This document shows, piece after piece, positions 25,518 to 33,203 of a stretch of 64,000 nt of DNA (positions are counted from its first letter, which is position 1; every line of letters begins with the position of its first letter). The position numbers were made by a program, and so were the translations under genes. This stretch comes from an uncultured Collinsella sp. (lineage in GTDB: Bacteria > Actinomycetota > Coriobacteriia > Coriobacteriales > Coriobacteriaceae): contig CABQJV010000003.1 in assembly GCA_902464565.1 (NCBI GenBank), positions 53,864 through 117,863 of the forward strand. Reading direction: 5' to 3'. Under the pieces are notes generated by a model. The model saw only the letters and a program-made list of their open reading frames with translations, made no database searches and was not told the origin of the DNA.

Positions 25518-26237
25518 TTAAAGTTGACGTAAGCCCTCTTCCAGGCCGGTCTTGCTGTCGGTCTTCTCATCGCGCATCTTGATGACGCGGGCGGGGACAC
25601 CGGCCACGACGGCGCCGGCGGGGACGTCCTCGACGCACACGGCACCGGCAGCCACGACGGCGCCCTTGCCCACGCGCACGCCCTCCAGGACCACGGCGTT
25701 GGCGCCGATCATGACATCGTCCTCGATGATGACGGGCGTGGCGCTGGCGGGCTCAACGACGCCTGCCAGTACGGTGCCGGCGCCGATGTGGCAGTTCTTG
25801 CCCACGGTTGCGCGGCCGCCCAGGACGGCGCCCATATCAATCATAGAGCCTTCGCCAATGACGGAGCCGATGTTGATGATGGCGCCCATCATGATGACGG
25901 CACGGTCGCCAATCTCGACGCGGTCGCGGATGATCGCGCCCGGCTCGATGCGGGCGTTGATGCCCTTAAGGTCGAGCATGGGCACGGCGGAGTTGCGGCA
26001 GTCGTTCTCTACGTCGTAGTAGTCGATGGAGTCGGCGTTGGCGTCCAGGATGGCCTTGAGCTCATCCCAGTCACCAAAGACGGTCTTGCCGCGACGGCCG
26101 CCGTAGACATGTGCGTCGCCCCAGGCAACCTTCATGCCGGGTTTCTCGCGCACGTACAGCTTGACAGGCGTCTTTTTGGGCGCGGTGGCGATGTAGTTGA
26201 TAATTTCCTGTGCATCCATCTCGGCTGCGTTACTCAT
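25518..26237 (-). CDS. dapH: 2,3,4,5-tetrahydropyridine-2,6-dicarboxylate N-acetyltransferase
   Basis: 239 residues, matching Bacillus DapH almost end to end: ENDCRNSAVPMLDLKGINAR, then left-handed beta-helix hexapeptides (IEPGAIIRDRVEIGDRAVIM, INIGSVIGEGSMIDMG, NCHIGAGTVLAGV), IEDDVMIGANAVVLEGV and the EEGLRQL end. It uses acetyl-CoA to acetylate tetrahydrodipicolinate, defining the acetylase variant of DAP synthesis. The start at 26237 has AAAGGAGAAAC upstream, 39 nt after dapB. Last gene of the operon. Confidence 0.93.
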   Translation of the reverse strand: MSNAAEMDAQEIINYIATAPKKTPVKLYVREKPGMKVAWGDAHVYGGRRGKTVFGDWDELKAILDANADSIDYYDVENDCRNSAVPMLDLKGINARIEPGAIIRDRVEIGDRAVIMMGAIINIGSVIGEGSMIDMGAVLGGRATVGKNCHIGAGTVLAGVVEPASATPVIIEDDVMIGANAVVLEGVRVGKGAVVAAGAVCVEDVPAGAVVAGVPARVIKMRDEKTDSKTGLEEGLRQL

Positions 26238-26276
26238 ATGCTGTTTCTCCTTTGCGTGGATACGGTTGATACCTGG

Positions 26277-27017
26277 TTAGGCAAACATGACCTGATCGAA
26301 GGTGTAGAAGCCGGGGTCGCGGGTGACGAGCTTCTGGGCGGCAGCCAGGGCGCCGTTGACGAAGATCTGGCGGCTCGTGGCGCGGTGTGTGAGCGTGACC
26401 TCCTCGTCCTGGCCAAAGAAGCTCACCTCGTGCACGCCGGCGACGGTGCCGCCGCGCAGCGAGTGCATACCGATTTCCTTGGGATCGCGAGCGCCGCACA
26501 TGCCCTCGCGTCCGTAGACGGGGTGGTAGCCTGCCTCGGGTTCGGCCTCGACTACGGCGTCGAGCAGCAGCTTTGCGGTGCCGCTGGGGGCGTCGACCTT
26601 TTGGTTGTGGTGAGTCTCGACAATCTCGCAGTCAAAGCCGGGCAGCTCGCGTGTAGCCTGTGCTACCAGATGACGCAGGGCTGCGATACCGATGGAGTAA
26701 TTGCCGGAGTGCATGACGCGGGCGTTCTGACCCAGCTCGCGCAGGCGGTCCATCTGATCGGGGGTGTAGCCCGTGGTGCCCGAGACCAACGCGGCACCCG
26801 TGCGCTCGACATAGGCGACGACGGCATCGAAGGTAACGACGTTCGAGAAGTCGATGATTACATCGGCGGCCGGTGCGTTCTCGAGCTCGCTCAAATCAAA
26901 ACCGATCTGGGCGACGATATCAAAAACGGGCTGCCCGCCGGCGTCGACAATGCCTTCGGCGGTAGTGCGGATGAGCGAGCCCATGCGGCCCGTTCCCATA
27001 ATGACGGTCTTAATCAA
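26277..27017 (-). CDS. dapB: 4-hydroxy-tetrahydrodipicolinate reductase
   Basis: 246 residues: VIMGTGRMGSLI NAD(P)H loop, IDFSNVVTFDA, VSGTTGYTPDQM, catalytic HSGNYSIGIAAL, and the THHNQKVDAPSGTAKLL signature with its His-His and Lys. It reduces the DapA product with NAD(P)H. Its ATG lies inside the end of dapA (8-bp overlap), so translation is coupled. It sits between dapA and dapH in a riboswitch-controlled operon. Confidence 0.95.
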   Translation of the reverse strand: MIKTVIMGTGRMGSLIRTTAEGIVDAGGQPVFDIVAQIGFDLSELENAPAADVIIDFSNVVTFDAVVAYVERTGAALVSGTTGYTPDQMDRLRELGQNARVMHSGNYSIGIAALRHLVAQATRELPGFDCEIVETHHNQKVDAPSGTAKLLLDAVVEAEPEAGYHPVYGREGMCGARDPKEIGMHSLRGGTVAGVHEVSFFGQDEEVTLTHRATSRQIFVNGALAAAQKLVTRDPGFYTFDQVMFA

Positions 27018-27900
27018 GCAGACCAGCTCCCTTCAGAGCATCGGTAAGTGCAGCACGCGTGTCGTCTGCTATGGGGCACAGCGGCATACGGTAGTTTGCC
27101 TCGATCATACCCATCTGGGCGAGCGCTTCCTTGACGGGGATGGGGTTGACCTCGCTAAAGAGGGCGTTGATGAGCGGCTGACCGGCAATCTGGATATCGC
27201 GGGCGCGCTCCACGTCACCGTCCAGATAGGCGCGGCACATGTCGTGCACGAGCTGCGGCTGAACATCGGCCCACACGCTGATGGTGCCCGAGGCGCCCAG
27301 GCTCATGAGCGGCACGGTGAGCGCGTCCTCGCCCGAGTACATGCGGAAGTCGTCGGACAGCAGGTGGGCGATCTTGGCAGCGTAGGCGACGTTGCCAGAG
27401 GCTTCCTTAATACCCATGATGTTGGGGTGCGCGGCCAGGCGCTCTACGTTGCGCTCGCTGATACCGCAGCCGCAGCGGCCGGGGATGTTGTACAGGATGC
27501 AGGGGATGTTCACGGCATCGGCGACGGTCTTAAAGTGCTGATAGATACCTTCTTCGTTGGACTTGTTGTAGTAGGGGGTAATGAGCAGCAGGCCGTCGGC
27601 TCCCAAGCCCTGGTAAGTAAGCGACTTGGTGAGCATGGTCTGCGTGGAGTTGGAGCCCGAGCCGGCAATGACGGGGACGCGTCCTGCAACATGCTTGACC
27701 ACGGCGGCGACGACGGAGTTGTCCTCGTCGTCGGTCATCGTGGCGCTCTCGCCGGTGGTGCCCAGGGTGAGGATGGCGTCGGTGCCGTTTTGCAGGTGGA
27801 AATCGATAAGGCGCTCGAGTGCGTCAAAGTCGACACTGCCATCCTTTTTAAACGGCGTGACGAGGGCGACGATTGAGCCCTCGAGATTGCGGATGTCCAT
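27010..27900 (-). CDS. dapA: dapA from the internal start (possible separate product)
   Basis: Initiation at ATG 27900 would give a 296-residue 4-hydroxy-tetrahydrodipicolinate synthase of normal family length (about 290). AAGGAG at 27907-27912 on the minus strand sits 6 nt from this ATG, as good as other ribosome sites in the window. All DapA catalytic motifs lie inside this segment: TTGES, the catalytic Tyr of ITPYYNK, and GIKEAS. I cannot tell whether the cell makes only the fusion, only internal DapA plus extended LysA, or both. The end overlaps dapB by 8 bp. Confidence 0.7.
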   Translation of the reverse strand: MDIRNLEGSIVALVTPFKKDGSVDFDALERLIDFHLQNGTDAILTLGTTGESATMTDDEDNSVVAAVVKHVAGRVPVIAGSGSNSTQTMLTKSLTYQGLGADGLLLITPYYNKSNEEGIYQHFKTVADAVNIPCILYNIPGRCGCGISERNVERLAAHPNIMGIKEASGNVAYAAKIAHLLSDDFRMYSGEDALTVPLMSLGASGTISVWADVQPQLVHDMCRAYLDGDVERARDIQIAGQPLINALFSEVNPIPVKEALAQMGMIEANYRMPLCPIADDTRAALTDALKGAGLLD

Positions 27901-29319
27901 GTTCTTCTCCTTCGCGTCCGCGATCTGGATGCGTTTGTTCCATTGGGCGGCGACTGCCAGGCGCTCGTCTTGGGCGCGACGGCGGGCACTTTCGGCGCGC
28001 GACTTGGCCAGCAGCTCTCGGCCGCTCGGCAGCACGTCGAGCGTGGCAAAGTAATCGCCCGGGCGCTCGGCGCGGCGGATGAGGTCGGCCGAGCCATCGG
28101 GGCGCAACAGGACCTCGGCGGAGCGCAGGCGTCCATTGTAGTTGTAGCCCATGGAGTAGCCATGCGCGCCGGTATCGTGGATCACAAGCAGGTCGCCCAT
28201 GTCGATATGCGGCAGCTCGCGGTCGATGGCGAACTTGTCGTTGTTCTCGCACAGATTGCCCGTGATGTCGTAGGTGTCCGTGACGGGCGCTGTGGTCTTG
28301 TCGTCGCCACCCGGCTGGCCCATCACCGTAATGTGGTGGTAAGCGCCATACATGGCAGGACGAATCAGATCGACGGCGCTTGCGTCCACGCCGATATAGT
28401 CCTTGTAGATCTGCTTCTCGTGGATGGCCTTGGTGACCAGGCATCCGTAGGGGCCCATCATAAAGCGACCCATCTCGGTGCAGATCGCCACATCGCCCAT
28501 GCCGGCAGGAACCAGGATCTCGTCGTATGCCGCGTGCACCCCCTCGCCGATGGCGCGAATGTCGTTGGCCTGCTGCTCGGGCAGGTAGGGGATGCCGACG
28601 CCGCCGGACAGATTGATGAAGGCGACGTGTGCGCCGGTCTCGCGCTCCAGGCGTACAGCAAGCTCAAAGAGGATGCGCGCGAGCTTGGGGTAGTAGTCGT
28701 TGGTGACAGTGTTGCTGGCAAGGAATGCGTGGATGCCAAAGTCCTCGGCGCCCTTGGCCTTGAGCATGCGGAAGGCCTCGAAGAGCTGCTCGGTGGTCAT
28801 GCCGTACTTGGAGTCGCCCGGGTTGTCCATGATGCCGTTGGAGAGCTGGAACAGGCCGCCTGGATTAAAGCGGCAGCTGACCGTTTTGGGGATGGGCCCC
28901 GCAACACGCTCAAAGAACTCTATGTGGCTGATGTCGTCAAAGTTGACGATGGCACCCAGCTTGTTGGCGAGCTCAAAGTCGGCCGCCGGCGTGTCGTTGG
29001 ACGAGAACATGATGTCGTGTCCCGTGATACCCAGCGAGCGGGCGATCATGAGCTCGGTATAGCTCGAGCAATCGCAGCCGCAGCCGTATTCGTTGAGAAT
29101 GGAGATGAGCGCCGGGTTGGGATTGGCCTTGACGGCAAAGTATTCCTTAAAGCCCGGGTTCCATGCAAAGGCGTCGCGTACTTCTTGCATGTTGCGGCGG
29201 ATGCCCGCCTCGTCGTATAGATGAAACGGCGTGGGGAACTGCTCGACGATATGCTCGAGTGTCTCCTTGTCCACAAACGGCTGCTTGGCCGCATATGCCT
29301 CGTTGGGGGTCAATGCCAT
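27010..29319 (-). CDS. lysA-dapA: In-frame LysA-DapA open frame (DAP decarboxylase + dihydrodipicolinate synthase)
   Basis: One uninterrupted 769-codon frame. Residues 1 to about 430 are a PLP decarboxylase of the LysA/alanine-racemase fold: EYFAVKANPNP with the PLP Lys, HAFLASN, INLSGGVGIPY, EMGRFMMGP and GAYHHI. Residues about 473-769 are a complete DapA: VALVTPFKKDGSVDF, LGTTGESATM, ITPYYNKSNEEGI with the catalytic Tyr, YNIPGRCG, and GIKEAS with the Schiff-base Lys. The joining 40 residues are Arg/Ala/Lys-rich. AAGGAG lies 6 nt before the DapA Met (27900), so separate DapA could also be made. Both enzymes serve lysine/DAP synthesis. Confidence 0.88.
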   Translation of the reverse strand: MALTPNEAYAAKQPFVDKETLEHIVEQFPTPFHLYDEAGIRRNMQEVRDAFAWNPGFKEYFAVKANPNPALISILNEYGCGCDCSSYTELMIARSLGITGHDIMFSSNDTPAADFELANKLGAIVNFDDISHIEFFERVAGPIPKTVSCRFNPGGLFQLSNGIMDNPGDSKYGMTTEQLFEAFRMLKAKGAEDFGIHAFLASNTVTNDYYPKLARILFELAVRLERETGAHVAFINLSGGVGIPYLPEQQANDIRAIGEGVHAAYDEILVPAGMGDVAICTEMGRFMMGPYGCLVTKAIHEKQIYKDYIGVDASAVDLIRPAMYGAYHHITVMGQPGGDDKTTAPVTDTYDITGNLCENNDKFAIDRELPHIDMGDLLVIHDTGAHGYSMGYNYNGRLRSAEVLLRPDGSADLIRRAERPGDYFATLDVLPSGRELLAKSRAESARRRAQDERLAVAAQWNKRIQIADAKEKNMDIRNLEGSIVALVTPFKKDGSVDFDALERLIDFHLQNGTDAILTLGTTGESATMTDDEDNSVVAAVVKHVAGRVPVIAGSGSNSTQTMLTKSLTYQGLGADGLLLITPYYNKSNEEGIYQHFKTVADAVNIPCILYNIPGRCGCGISERNVERLAAHPNIMGIKEASGNVAYAAKIAHLLSDDFRMYSGEDALTVPLMSLGASGTISVWADVQPQLVHDMCRAYLDGDVERARDIQIAGQPLINALFSEVNPIPVKEALAQMGMIEANYRMPLCPIADDTRAALTDALKGAGLLD

Positions 29320-29329
29320 GTCCCGTAAA

Positions 29330-29340
29330 CCTCGCTATCC
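29330..29340 (-). promoter_or_regulatory. lysA ribosome site next to a riboswitch-strand complement
   Basis: On the minus strand this reads GGATAGCGAGG, with GAGG 10 nt before ATG 29319. GGATAGCG is complementary to CGCTATCC, the 3' strand of the riboswitch P1 stem, and ATAGCG also to CGCTAT further downstream in the leader. This suggests control of translation initiation by strand exchange. Confidence 0.45.
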
Positions 29341-29390
29341 AGACGGCGCCATCTGCGCATCGAATCCGCATAGCGTGGACCCAATGTCCG

Positions 29391-29547
29391 GATAGCGCTC
29401 CCGCATTGCTGCAGACAGTCCTGTGGGTATTTCCCGCAGGCCCACCAGGTTGTTCGTGCCCGAAAAGCCCAGTTCGGCGGGTTTCGCCTCCCCGCGGGGT
29501 CAAAGCCTGCCGGCTCGCCCGCGGCTCTTCGTGCCCGCGCCTCTATC
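29391..29547 (-). promoter_or_regulatory. Lysine riboswitch
   Basis: Read on the minus strand, the leader of lysA carries the lysine-aptamer landmarks in order: GATAGAGGCGCG at the 5' edge (29547 down), a GAAGAG...GCGAG loop-E-like part, GGGGAGGCG then CCGCCGAA in the core, ACTGTC, and GGGAGCGCTATC at the 3' edge (to 29391). The end strands GATAG...CTATC form P1. Its length of 157 nt is normal. It lies 71 nt before lysA; bound lysine would lower lysA-dapA-dapB-dapH expression. Confidence 0.88.
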
Positions 29548-29550
29548 AAG

Positions 29551-29582
29551 TGGTAAAGACCCTACCACGTTGCACTTTACCA
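29551..29582. promoter_or_regulatory. Inverted repeats in the lysA / deacetylase divergent promoter
   Basis: TGGTAAAG (29551-29558) and CTTTACCA (29575-29582) form an 8-bp perfect inverted repeat, with GTGGTA/TACCAC nested inside. On the minus strand a TTGTTT...17 bp...TAGGGT promoter-like pair overlaps it, just upstream of the riboswitch. Confidence 0.45.
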
Positions 29583-29655
29583 AACAAGAGTATTCGTATA
29601 TAACGTTTAAAAAATGCAGCAATATGCTGGAAACATGTGTGCCACAATCCTGTAT

Positions 29656-29667
29656 CACAATATTGTG
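29656..29667 (+). promoter_or_regulatory. Palindrome before the M20 deacetylase gene
   Basis: CACAATATTGTG is a perfect 12-bp palindrome 31 bp before the start at 29699, likely a repressor site or leader element. The regulator is unknown. Confidence 0.4.
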
Positions 29668-29698
29668 TGAATGGATATGCCCCATGAAAGGATCCTTT

Positions 29699-30886
29699 AT
29701 GACCGAGCTCCAAGAACTTCGTCGCTATCGTCGCGACCTGCATCGCATTCCGGAGCTCGATTTCGATCTTCCTCAAACCATAGCCTATATCGAGGGCGTG
29801 CTCGCTTCGCTTGCCTGTGAAGTGACCCATCCCTGCCCCAGCTGTGTTTGTGCTTTCTTCGACGCTGGCACGGGCGCCGCGCATGCCACGGCGATTCGCG
29901 CCGATATGGACGCACTGCCCATCGCGGAGGCGACGGGTGCGGCCTTTTCCTCGAAGCATCCCGGAAAGATGCACGCTTGCGGACACGATGGACACATGGC
30001 CATGGCCCTTGCGGCGGCAACCTTTGTCGATCGCACGATTCGTGAGCAGCCAGGTGCCATCAAGCGCAACGTGCTCTTTGTGTTCCAGCCTGCCGAGGAG
30101 ACGACTGGTGGCGCCAAGACAGTTTGCGAGAGCGGTGTGTTCGAGCGCTACGGGGTCGACCGCATTTTTGGCTTTCACGTGTGGCCCGATCTGACTGCGA
30201 ACACATTGGCGAGCTGTTCCGGCCCGCTGCTGGCGCGCTCGAGTGAGACACACATTCATATTCACGGGACGAGCATCCATATCGCTAAGACCTATGGCGT
30301 TCCGGTCGAGGAATCGCACGATGCGGCGCTGGCGGCTGCCAAGTTCTTGGTTGCCGAGCGCGAACTGATGGACGAGCTGGGCACCGACGAACCCTGTATC
30401 GGCAAGTTTGGCCTGCTGCAGGCTGGCACCGTTTGCAACGCGGTGGCGGGGGAGGCCCATGTGGCCGGAAGCCTGCGTGTGTTTACGGACGACATGTTCG
30501 ACCGGGCGCGCGAAGGCGTGCGCCGCGTGCTGGACGATGCCTGTGCCGCAACGGGCTGCACGTATGATCTCGACTTTGCCGAGGGCTATCCACCGGTCGA
30601 TAACGATCCTGAGTTGTTTGCCCGAATCGCGCCCGCTCTGCCCGAATTGCAGCTCGTGGACGAGCCGCTGCTAATCGCCGAGGATTTCGCGTTCTATCAG
30701 CGCCATCTGCCGGGCGTGTTCTTCTTGCTAGGCACGGGCGTGCCAGAGGACCAAGACAACCCGAGTGATTCGGATGGCTGCCCCGCCTATGCAACAAGCG
30801 CTCTGCATACCGATAGCATGCTCTTCGACGAGGAAATCCTACTCAAAGGCCTCGATGTCTACAAACGATTACTTTCGCTTGACTAA
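29699..30886 (+). CDS. M20 amidohydrolase, probable N-acetyldiaminopimelate deacetylase
   Basis: 395 residues of the M20D (hippurate hydrolase-like) family: RRDLHRIPELDFDL at the N-terminus, AIRADMDALPI, MHACGHDGHMAMAL with metal ligands, FVFQPAEETTGGA with the catalytic Glu pair, and SEDFAFY-like IAEDFAFYQ near the end. Such enzymes act as N-acetyl-LL-diaminopimelate deacetylase in dapH-containing bacteria. It is divergent from lysA-dapA-dapB-dapH, which supports this role. ATG 29699 has AAAGGA at 6-nt spacing. Confidence 0.8.
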   Translation: MTELQELRRYRRDLHRIPELDFDLPQTIAYIEGVLASLACEVTHPCPSCVCAFFDAGTGAAHATAIRADMDALPIAEATGAAFSSKHPGKMHACGHDGHMAMALAAATFVDRTIREQPGAIKRNVLFVFQPAEETTGGAKTVCESGVFERYGVDRIFGFHVWPDLTANTLASCSGPLLARSSETHIHIHGTSIHIAKTYGVPVEESHDAALAAAKFLVAERELMDELGTDEPCIGKFGLLQAGTVCNAVAGEAHVAGSLRVFTDDMFDRAREGVRRVLDDACAATGCTYDLDFAEGYPPVDNDPELFARIAPALPELQLVDEPLLIAEDFAFYQRHLPGVFFLLGTGVPEDQDNPSDSDGCPAYATSALHTDSMLFDEEILLKGLDVYKRLLSLD

Positions 30887-30931
30887 GGCGCAAAGGACTA
30901 TTTGTTCTAGAAAACACGAACAAACGTACGA

Positions 30932-30977
30932 TATAATAGAGATGTAAGTCTATAGAAACGTTTGACGTTACTAACGT
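30932..30977 (+). promoter_or_regulatory. Promoter and operator of the HigBA pair
   Basis: A consensus -10 TATAAT (30932-30937) is followed by the palindrome ACGTTA-C-TAACGT (30965-30977), which ends 11 nt before the toxin start. HigA antitoxins bind such palindromes to repress their operon. Confidence 0.55.
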
Positions 30978-30988
30978 AAGGCGATACT

Positions 30989-31270
30989 ATGATTGCATCG
31001 TATAAAGATGAGGATACCGAACGCTTTGCCATGGGTGTGCGGGTCAGGAGGTTCGTGCCCTTTGAGCGTGTTGCGTTGAGGAAGATTCGCCAACTGCAGG
31101 TTTGTGCTTCGCTTGATGATCTTCGCGTTCCACCGGGCAACCGCCTGGAAGCTTTGAAGGGCGATCGTGCCGGTCAATATAGCATCCGTGTTAACGAGCG
31201 CTATCGGGTCTGTTTTGAGTGGAGACAGGAGATGGCTTGGAATGTCGAAATCGTCGATTATCACAAGTGA
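30989..31270 (+). CDS. higB: HigB/RelE-family toxin
   Basis: 93 residues of the RelE/HigB mRNA interferase fold: RKIRQLQVCASLDDLRVPPGNRLEALKGDRAGQYSIRVNERYRVCFEW, the typical PPGNRLE...GQYSIRVNxRYRVCF signature, and a final VEIVDYHK. HigB cleaves mRNA at the ribosome. It starts after AAGGCG and overlaps the antitoxin gene by 29 bp, toxin first, as in hig loci. Confidence 0.9.
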   Translation: MIASYKDEDTERFAMGVRVRRFVPFERVALRKIRQLQVCASLDDLRVPPGNRLEALKGDRAGQYSIRVNERYRVCFEWRQEMAWNVEIVDYHK

Positions 31271-31583
31271 TGAGACTTCGGCCGATTTGCTGTCGCCGGT
31301 GACTCCTGGTGAGCTTCTCAAAGAGGAGTTTCTTGTTCCCATGGGCATTTCTCAATATCGCCTTGCGAAAGAGACTGGGATTCCGGCTCAGCGTATCGGG
31401 CAGATTGTCTTGGGAAAACGTCGCGTGACGGCCGACACCGACCTCCGTCTTTGCCGTTATTTTGGCCTGACGGATGGTTATTGGCTGCGCGCTCAGGTGG
31501 CGTTTGACCTTGAGGCCGAGAAAAGGCGGATCGAACCGGAGCTGAATAAGATCGTTCCTGTCCAGCAGGCCGCTGCGTTGTAG
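31242..31583 (+). CDS. higA: HigA-family antitoxin (XRE)
   Basis: 113 residues. TPGELLKEEFLVPMGISQYRLAKE is the classic HigA opening and helix-turn-helix, then RIGQIVLGKRRVTADTDLRLCRYFG and WLRAQVAFDLE. It neutralises HigB and represses the operon. ATG 31242 lies inside the end of higB, so synthesis is coupled. The full HTH is present and no damage is visible. Confidence 0.9.
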   Translation: MSKSSIITSDETSADLLSPVTPGELLKEEFLVPMGISQYRLAKETGIPAQRIGQIVLGKRRVTADTDLRLCRYFGLTDGYWLRAQVAFDLEAEKRRIEPELNKIVPVQQAAAL

Positions 31584-31612
31584 TGCTCAAAGATATTGAG
31601 GTTGGAGTGACG

Positions 31613-31936
31613 ATGGAACGACGCCGACAGTCTGCCGTTTATAGTCCCGGTGGGTGTGGATGCGGCTTGTTGTTGCTTCCGGTTATTGCTGTGAGCATTG
31701 GCGTGATGTTTGCGCTTGCTGGGCTGGCTGCGGCGGCACTCGTACTGTTTATCACTGCCATCGGCGTGACGATTTGGCTCTGCCACAATCGCGAGCGACG
31801 CCGTGCCGGCGGTAAAACCAATGTCGGCTGGGTCGTCTTCCTGATTATTGCGTACTCGCTGAGTGTCAGCTACCTGGTGTTCTTTGTCCTGTTGATGATC
31901 AGTGCCTTTACCGGGGAATCCGTCACGGTGGGTTGA
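31613..31936 (+). CDS. Small membrane protein
   Basis: 107 residues with two to three hydrophobic segments (LLLLPVIAVSIGVMFALAGLAAAALVLFI split by a short turn, and WVVFLIIAYSLSVSYLVFFVLLMI). The N-terminus is Arg-rich with a PGGCGCG turn. ATG 31613 is chosen because TTGGAG lies 5 nt upstream; GTG 31583 is a longer alternative. It follows higA by 29 nt. No family recognised. Confidence 0.6.
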   Translation: MERRRQSAVYSPGGCGCGLLLLPVIAVSIGVMFALAGLAAAALVLFITAIGVTIWLCHNRERRRAGGKTNVGWVVFLIIAYSLSVSYLVFFVLLMISAFTGESVTVG

Positions 31937-32041
31937 TGCGCTGCCAGCAGACGGTTGCGCAAAGTGCGTTTGCTCAACGTTTGGATAACTGCATTGGCCG
32001 TTTACCGCAACCTTAGCTCTCAGCTAATGAATTCAAGTTTA

Positions 32042-32095
32042 ATCCTTCCTACGATGTGCTGTGTGCCGGCACGGTAGCCGGATCGTAGGAAGGAT
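32042..32095 (+). promoter_or_regulatory. Perfect 14-bp hairpin containing the lipoprotein RBS
   Basis: ATCCTTCCTACGAT (32042-32055) and ATCGTAGGAAGGAT (32082-32095) are perfectly complementary. The 3' arm contains GGAAGGA, the ribosome site for ATG 32098. The 26-nt loop holds the palindrome GTGCCGGCAC. Folded, the ribosome site is fully paired. Confidence 0.7.
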
Positions 32096-32097
32096 GC

Positions 32098-32643
32098 ATG
32101 ATGAAAAAGCTCGAAAACGAAGTGCTGCTGAGCCGTCGCGCTGCACTGGGCGCATTCGCCACCGGCGCCTTGGGGACTGCCGGTCTTCTTGCCGGTTGTG
32201 GTAGCGATAAGGCGACCGTCACCGAAGACGCTGGCGATGGCGACAAGAAGGAAGAGGCGAAGAAGGAAGAGCAGTCTACGACTGACCTGGCGGTTGGTGC
32301 GACGGTGACCACGGCTGCCGGTCTTTCCGTCGTTGTCGATTCCGTCCAGCCCGGCCTCACAAATTATGACGGTTCGACCATGACGGGCATTCACGTCACG
32401 TACGTCAACAATGGCGATGAGGGCGCAGATTACAACATCTACGACTGGAAGGGCGAGGACGCCAACGGCGCTCAGCAGAATCAGGGTTACTACAGCGAGG
32501 GCTCCGATGAACTGCAGTCTGGTACCCTTGCCGCTGGTGGCTCTGTGGCGGGTAATATCTACTTTGATGGCGATATCAAGAAGGCACTGTATTTTGCCAA
32601 CATGTTTGATAAGTCTGCAACTGCAAGCTGGGTGTTGGCCTAG
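32098..32643 (+). CDS. Lipoprotein, DUF4352/DUF5067-like
   Basis: 181 residues. SRRAALGAFATGALGTAGLLAGC is a signal peptide with Arg pair and a LAGC lipobox (Cys near residue 34). A charged Glu/Lys/Asp linker follows, then a beta-rich domain (TTAAGLSVVVDSVQPG, GIHVTYVNNGDEGADYNIYDW, LAAGGSVAGNIYFDG) typical of DUF4352/DUF5067 immunoglobulin-like lipoproteins. It is anchored outside the membrane. Its ribosome site is buried in a perfect hairpin. Confidence 0.72.
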   Translation: MMKKLENEVLLSRRAALGAFATGALGTAGLLAGCGSDKATVTEDAGDGDKKEEAKKEEQSTTDLAVGATVTTAAGLSVVVDSVQPGLTNYDGSTMTGIHVTYVNNGDEGADYNIYDWKGEDANGAQQNQGYYSEGSDELQSGTLAAGGSVAGNIYFDGDIKKALYFANMFDKSATASWVLA

Positions 32644-32682
32644 CATGTCGCTACCGTTGCGCCGTATGGGAGGTGAGGTCGT

Positions 32683-33105
32683 ATGCCCGATAAAAAGCTG
32701 ACTGACGAGTTACTCAATGAGCTTCTCGACGCGCCAAACATCGATGGCTATATCAAAGAACACGACTTTGCCGCCCCGTCGCTTTCGAACTACCTGAAGC
32801 AGCTACTGCAGGAAAAGGGCTTGGAGCGCTCGCGCGTGGTTCGTATGGCCGATCTCAATGAGACCTTTGGCTATCAGATCTTTACCGGTGCGCGGCATCC
32901 GAGCCGCAATAAGGTGCTGCAGATTGCCTTTGCGATGGCGCTGACGCTCAAAGAGACCAACCGTGCGCTGACGGCTGCCGGGGTAAGCGTCCTTAACTGC
33001 AAGGACCGCCGCGATGCGATTATCATCTTTTGCATCGATCGCGGGTGCAGCCTCCAAAAGGTCAACGAGGAGCTGTATCGCTTTGGCGAGGAGACGGTGA
33101 GTTAG
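32683..33105 (+). CDS. HTH-type protein next to a Ser/Thr kinase
   Basis: 140 residues. NYLKQLLQEKGLERSRVVRMADLNETFGYQIFTGARHPSRNKVLQIAFAM fits an XRE-like helix-turn-helix, followed by ALTLKETNRALTAAG and RDAIIIFCIDRGCSLQKVNEELYRFG. The ribosome site GGGAGGTGAGG is strong. Such genes often precede stand-alone Ser/Thr kinase genes in gut Firmicutes and Coriobacteriia, and the kinase follows here after 98 bp. It may be the kinase substrate; this is inference. Confidence 0.75.
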   Translation: MPDKKLTDELLNELLDAPNIDGYIKEHDFAAPSLSNYLKQLLQEKGLERSRVVRMADLNETFGYQIFTGARHPSRNKVLQIAFAMALTLKETNRALTAAGVSVLNCKDRRDAIIIFCIDRGCSLQKVNEELYRFGEETVS

Positions 33106-33203
33106 CGGTTGATATCTGAGCTGGCGGAGCTGCCGAACAACGACGCAAACGAACGGGGCGCGGATGCCATGGGGTGTCTGCGCCCTGCGCTATGATGGAG
33201 GCT

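Noticed and set aside
25788..27047. Long plus-strand frame opposite dapB and dapH
   Set aside because: Both minus-strand genes are full-length and motif-complete, so the plus frame is a codon-bias shadow.
29551..29582. T-box leader for lysA
   Set aside because: No T-box bulge motif was found; the lysine aptamer explains the leader better.
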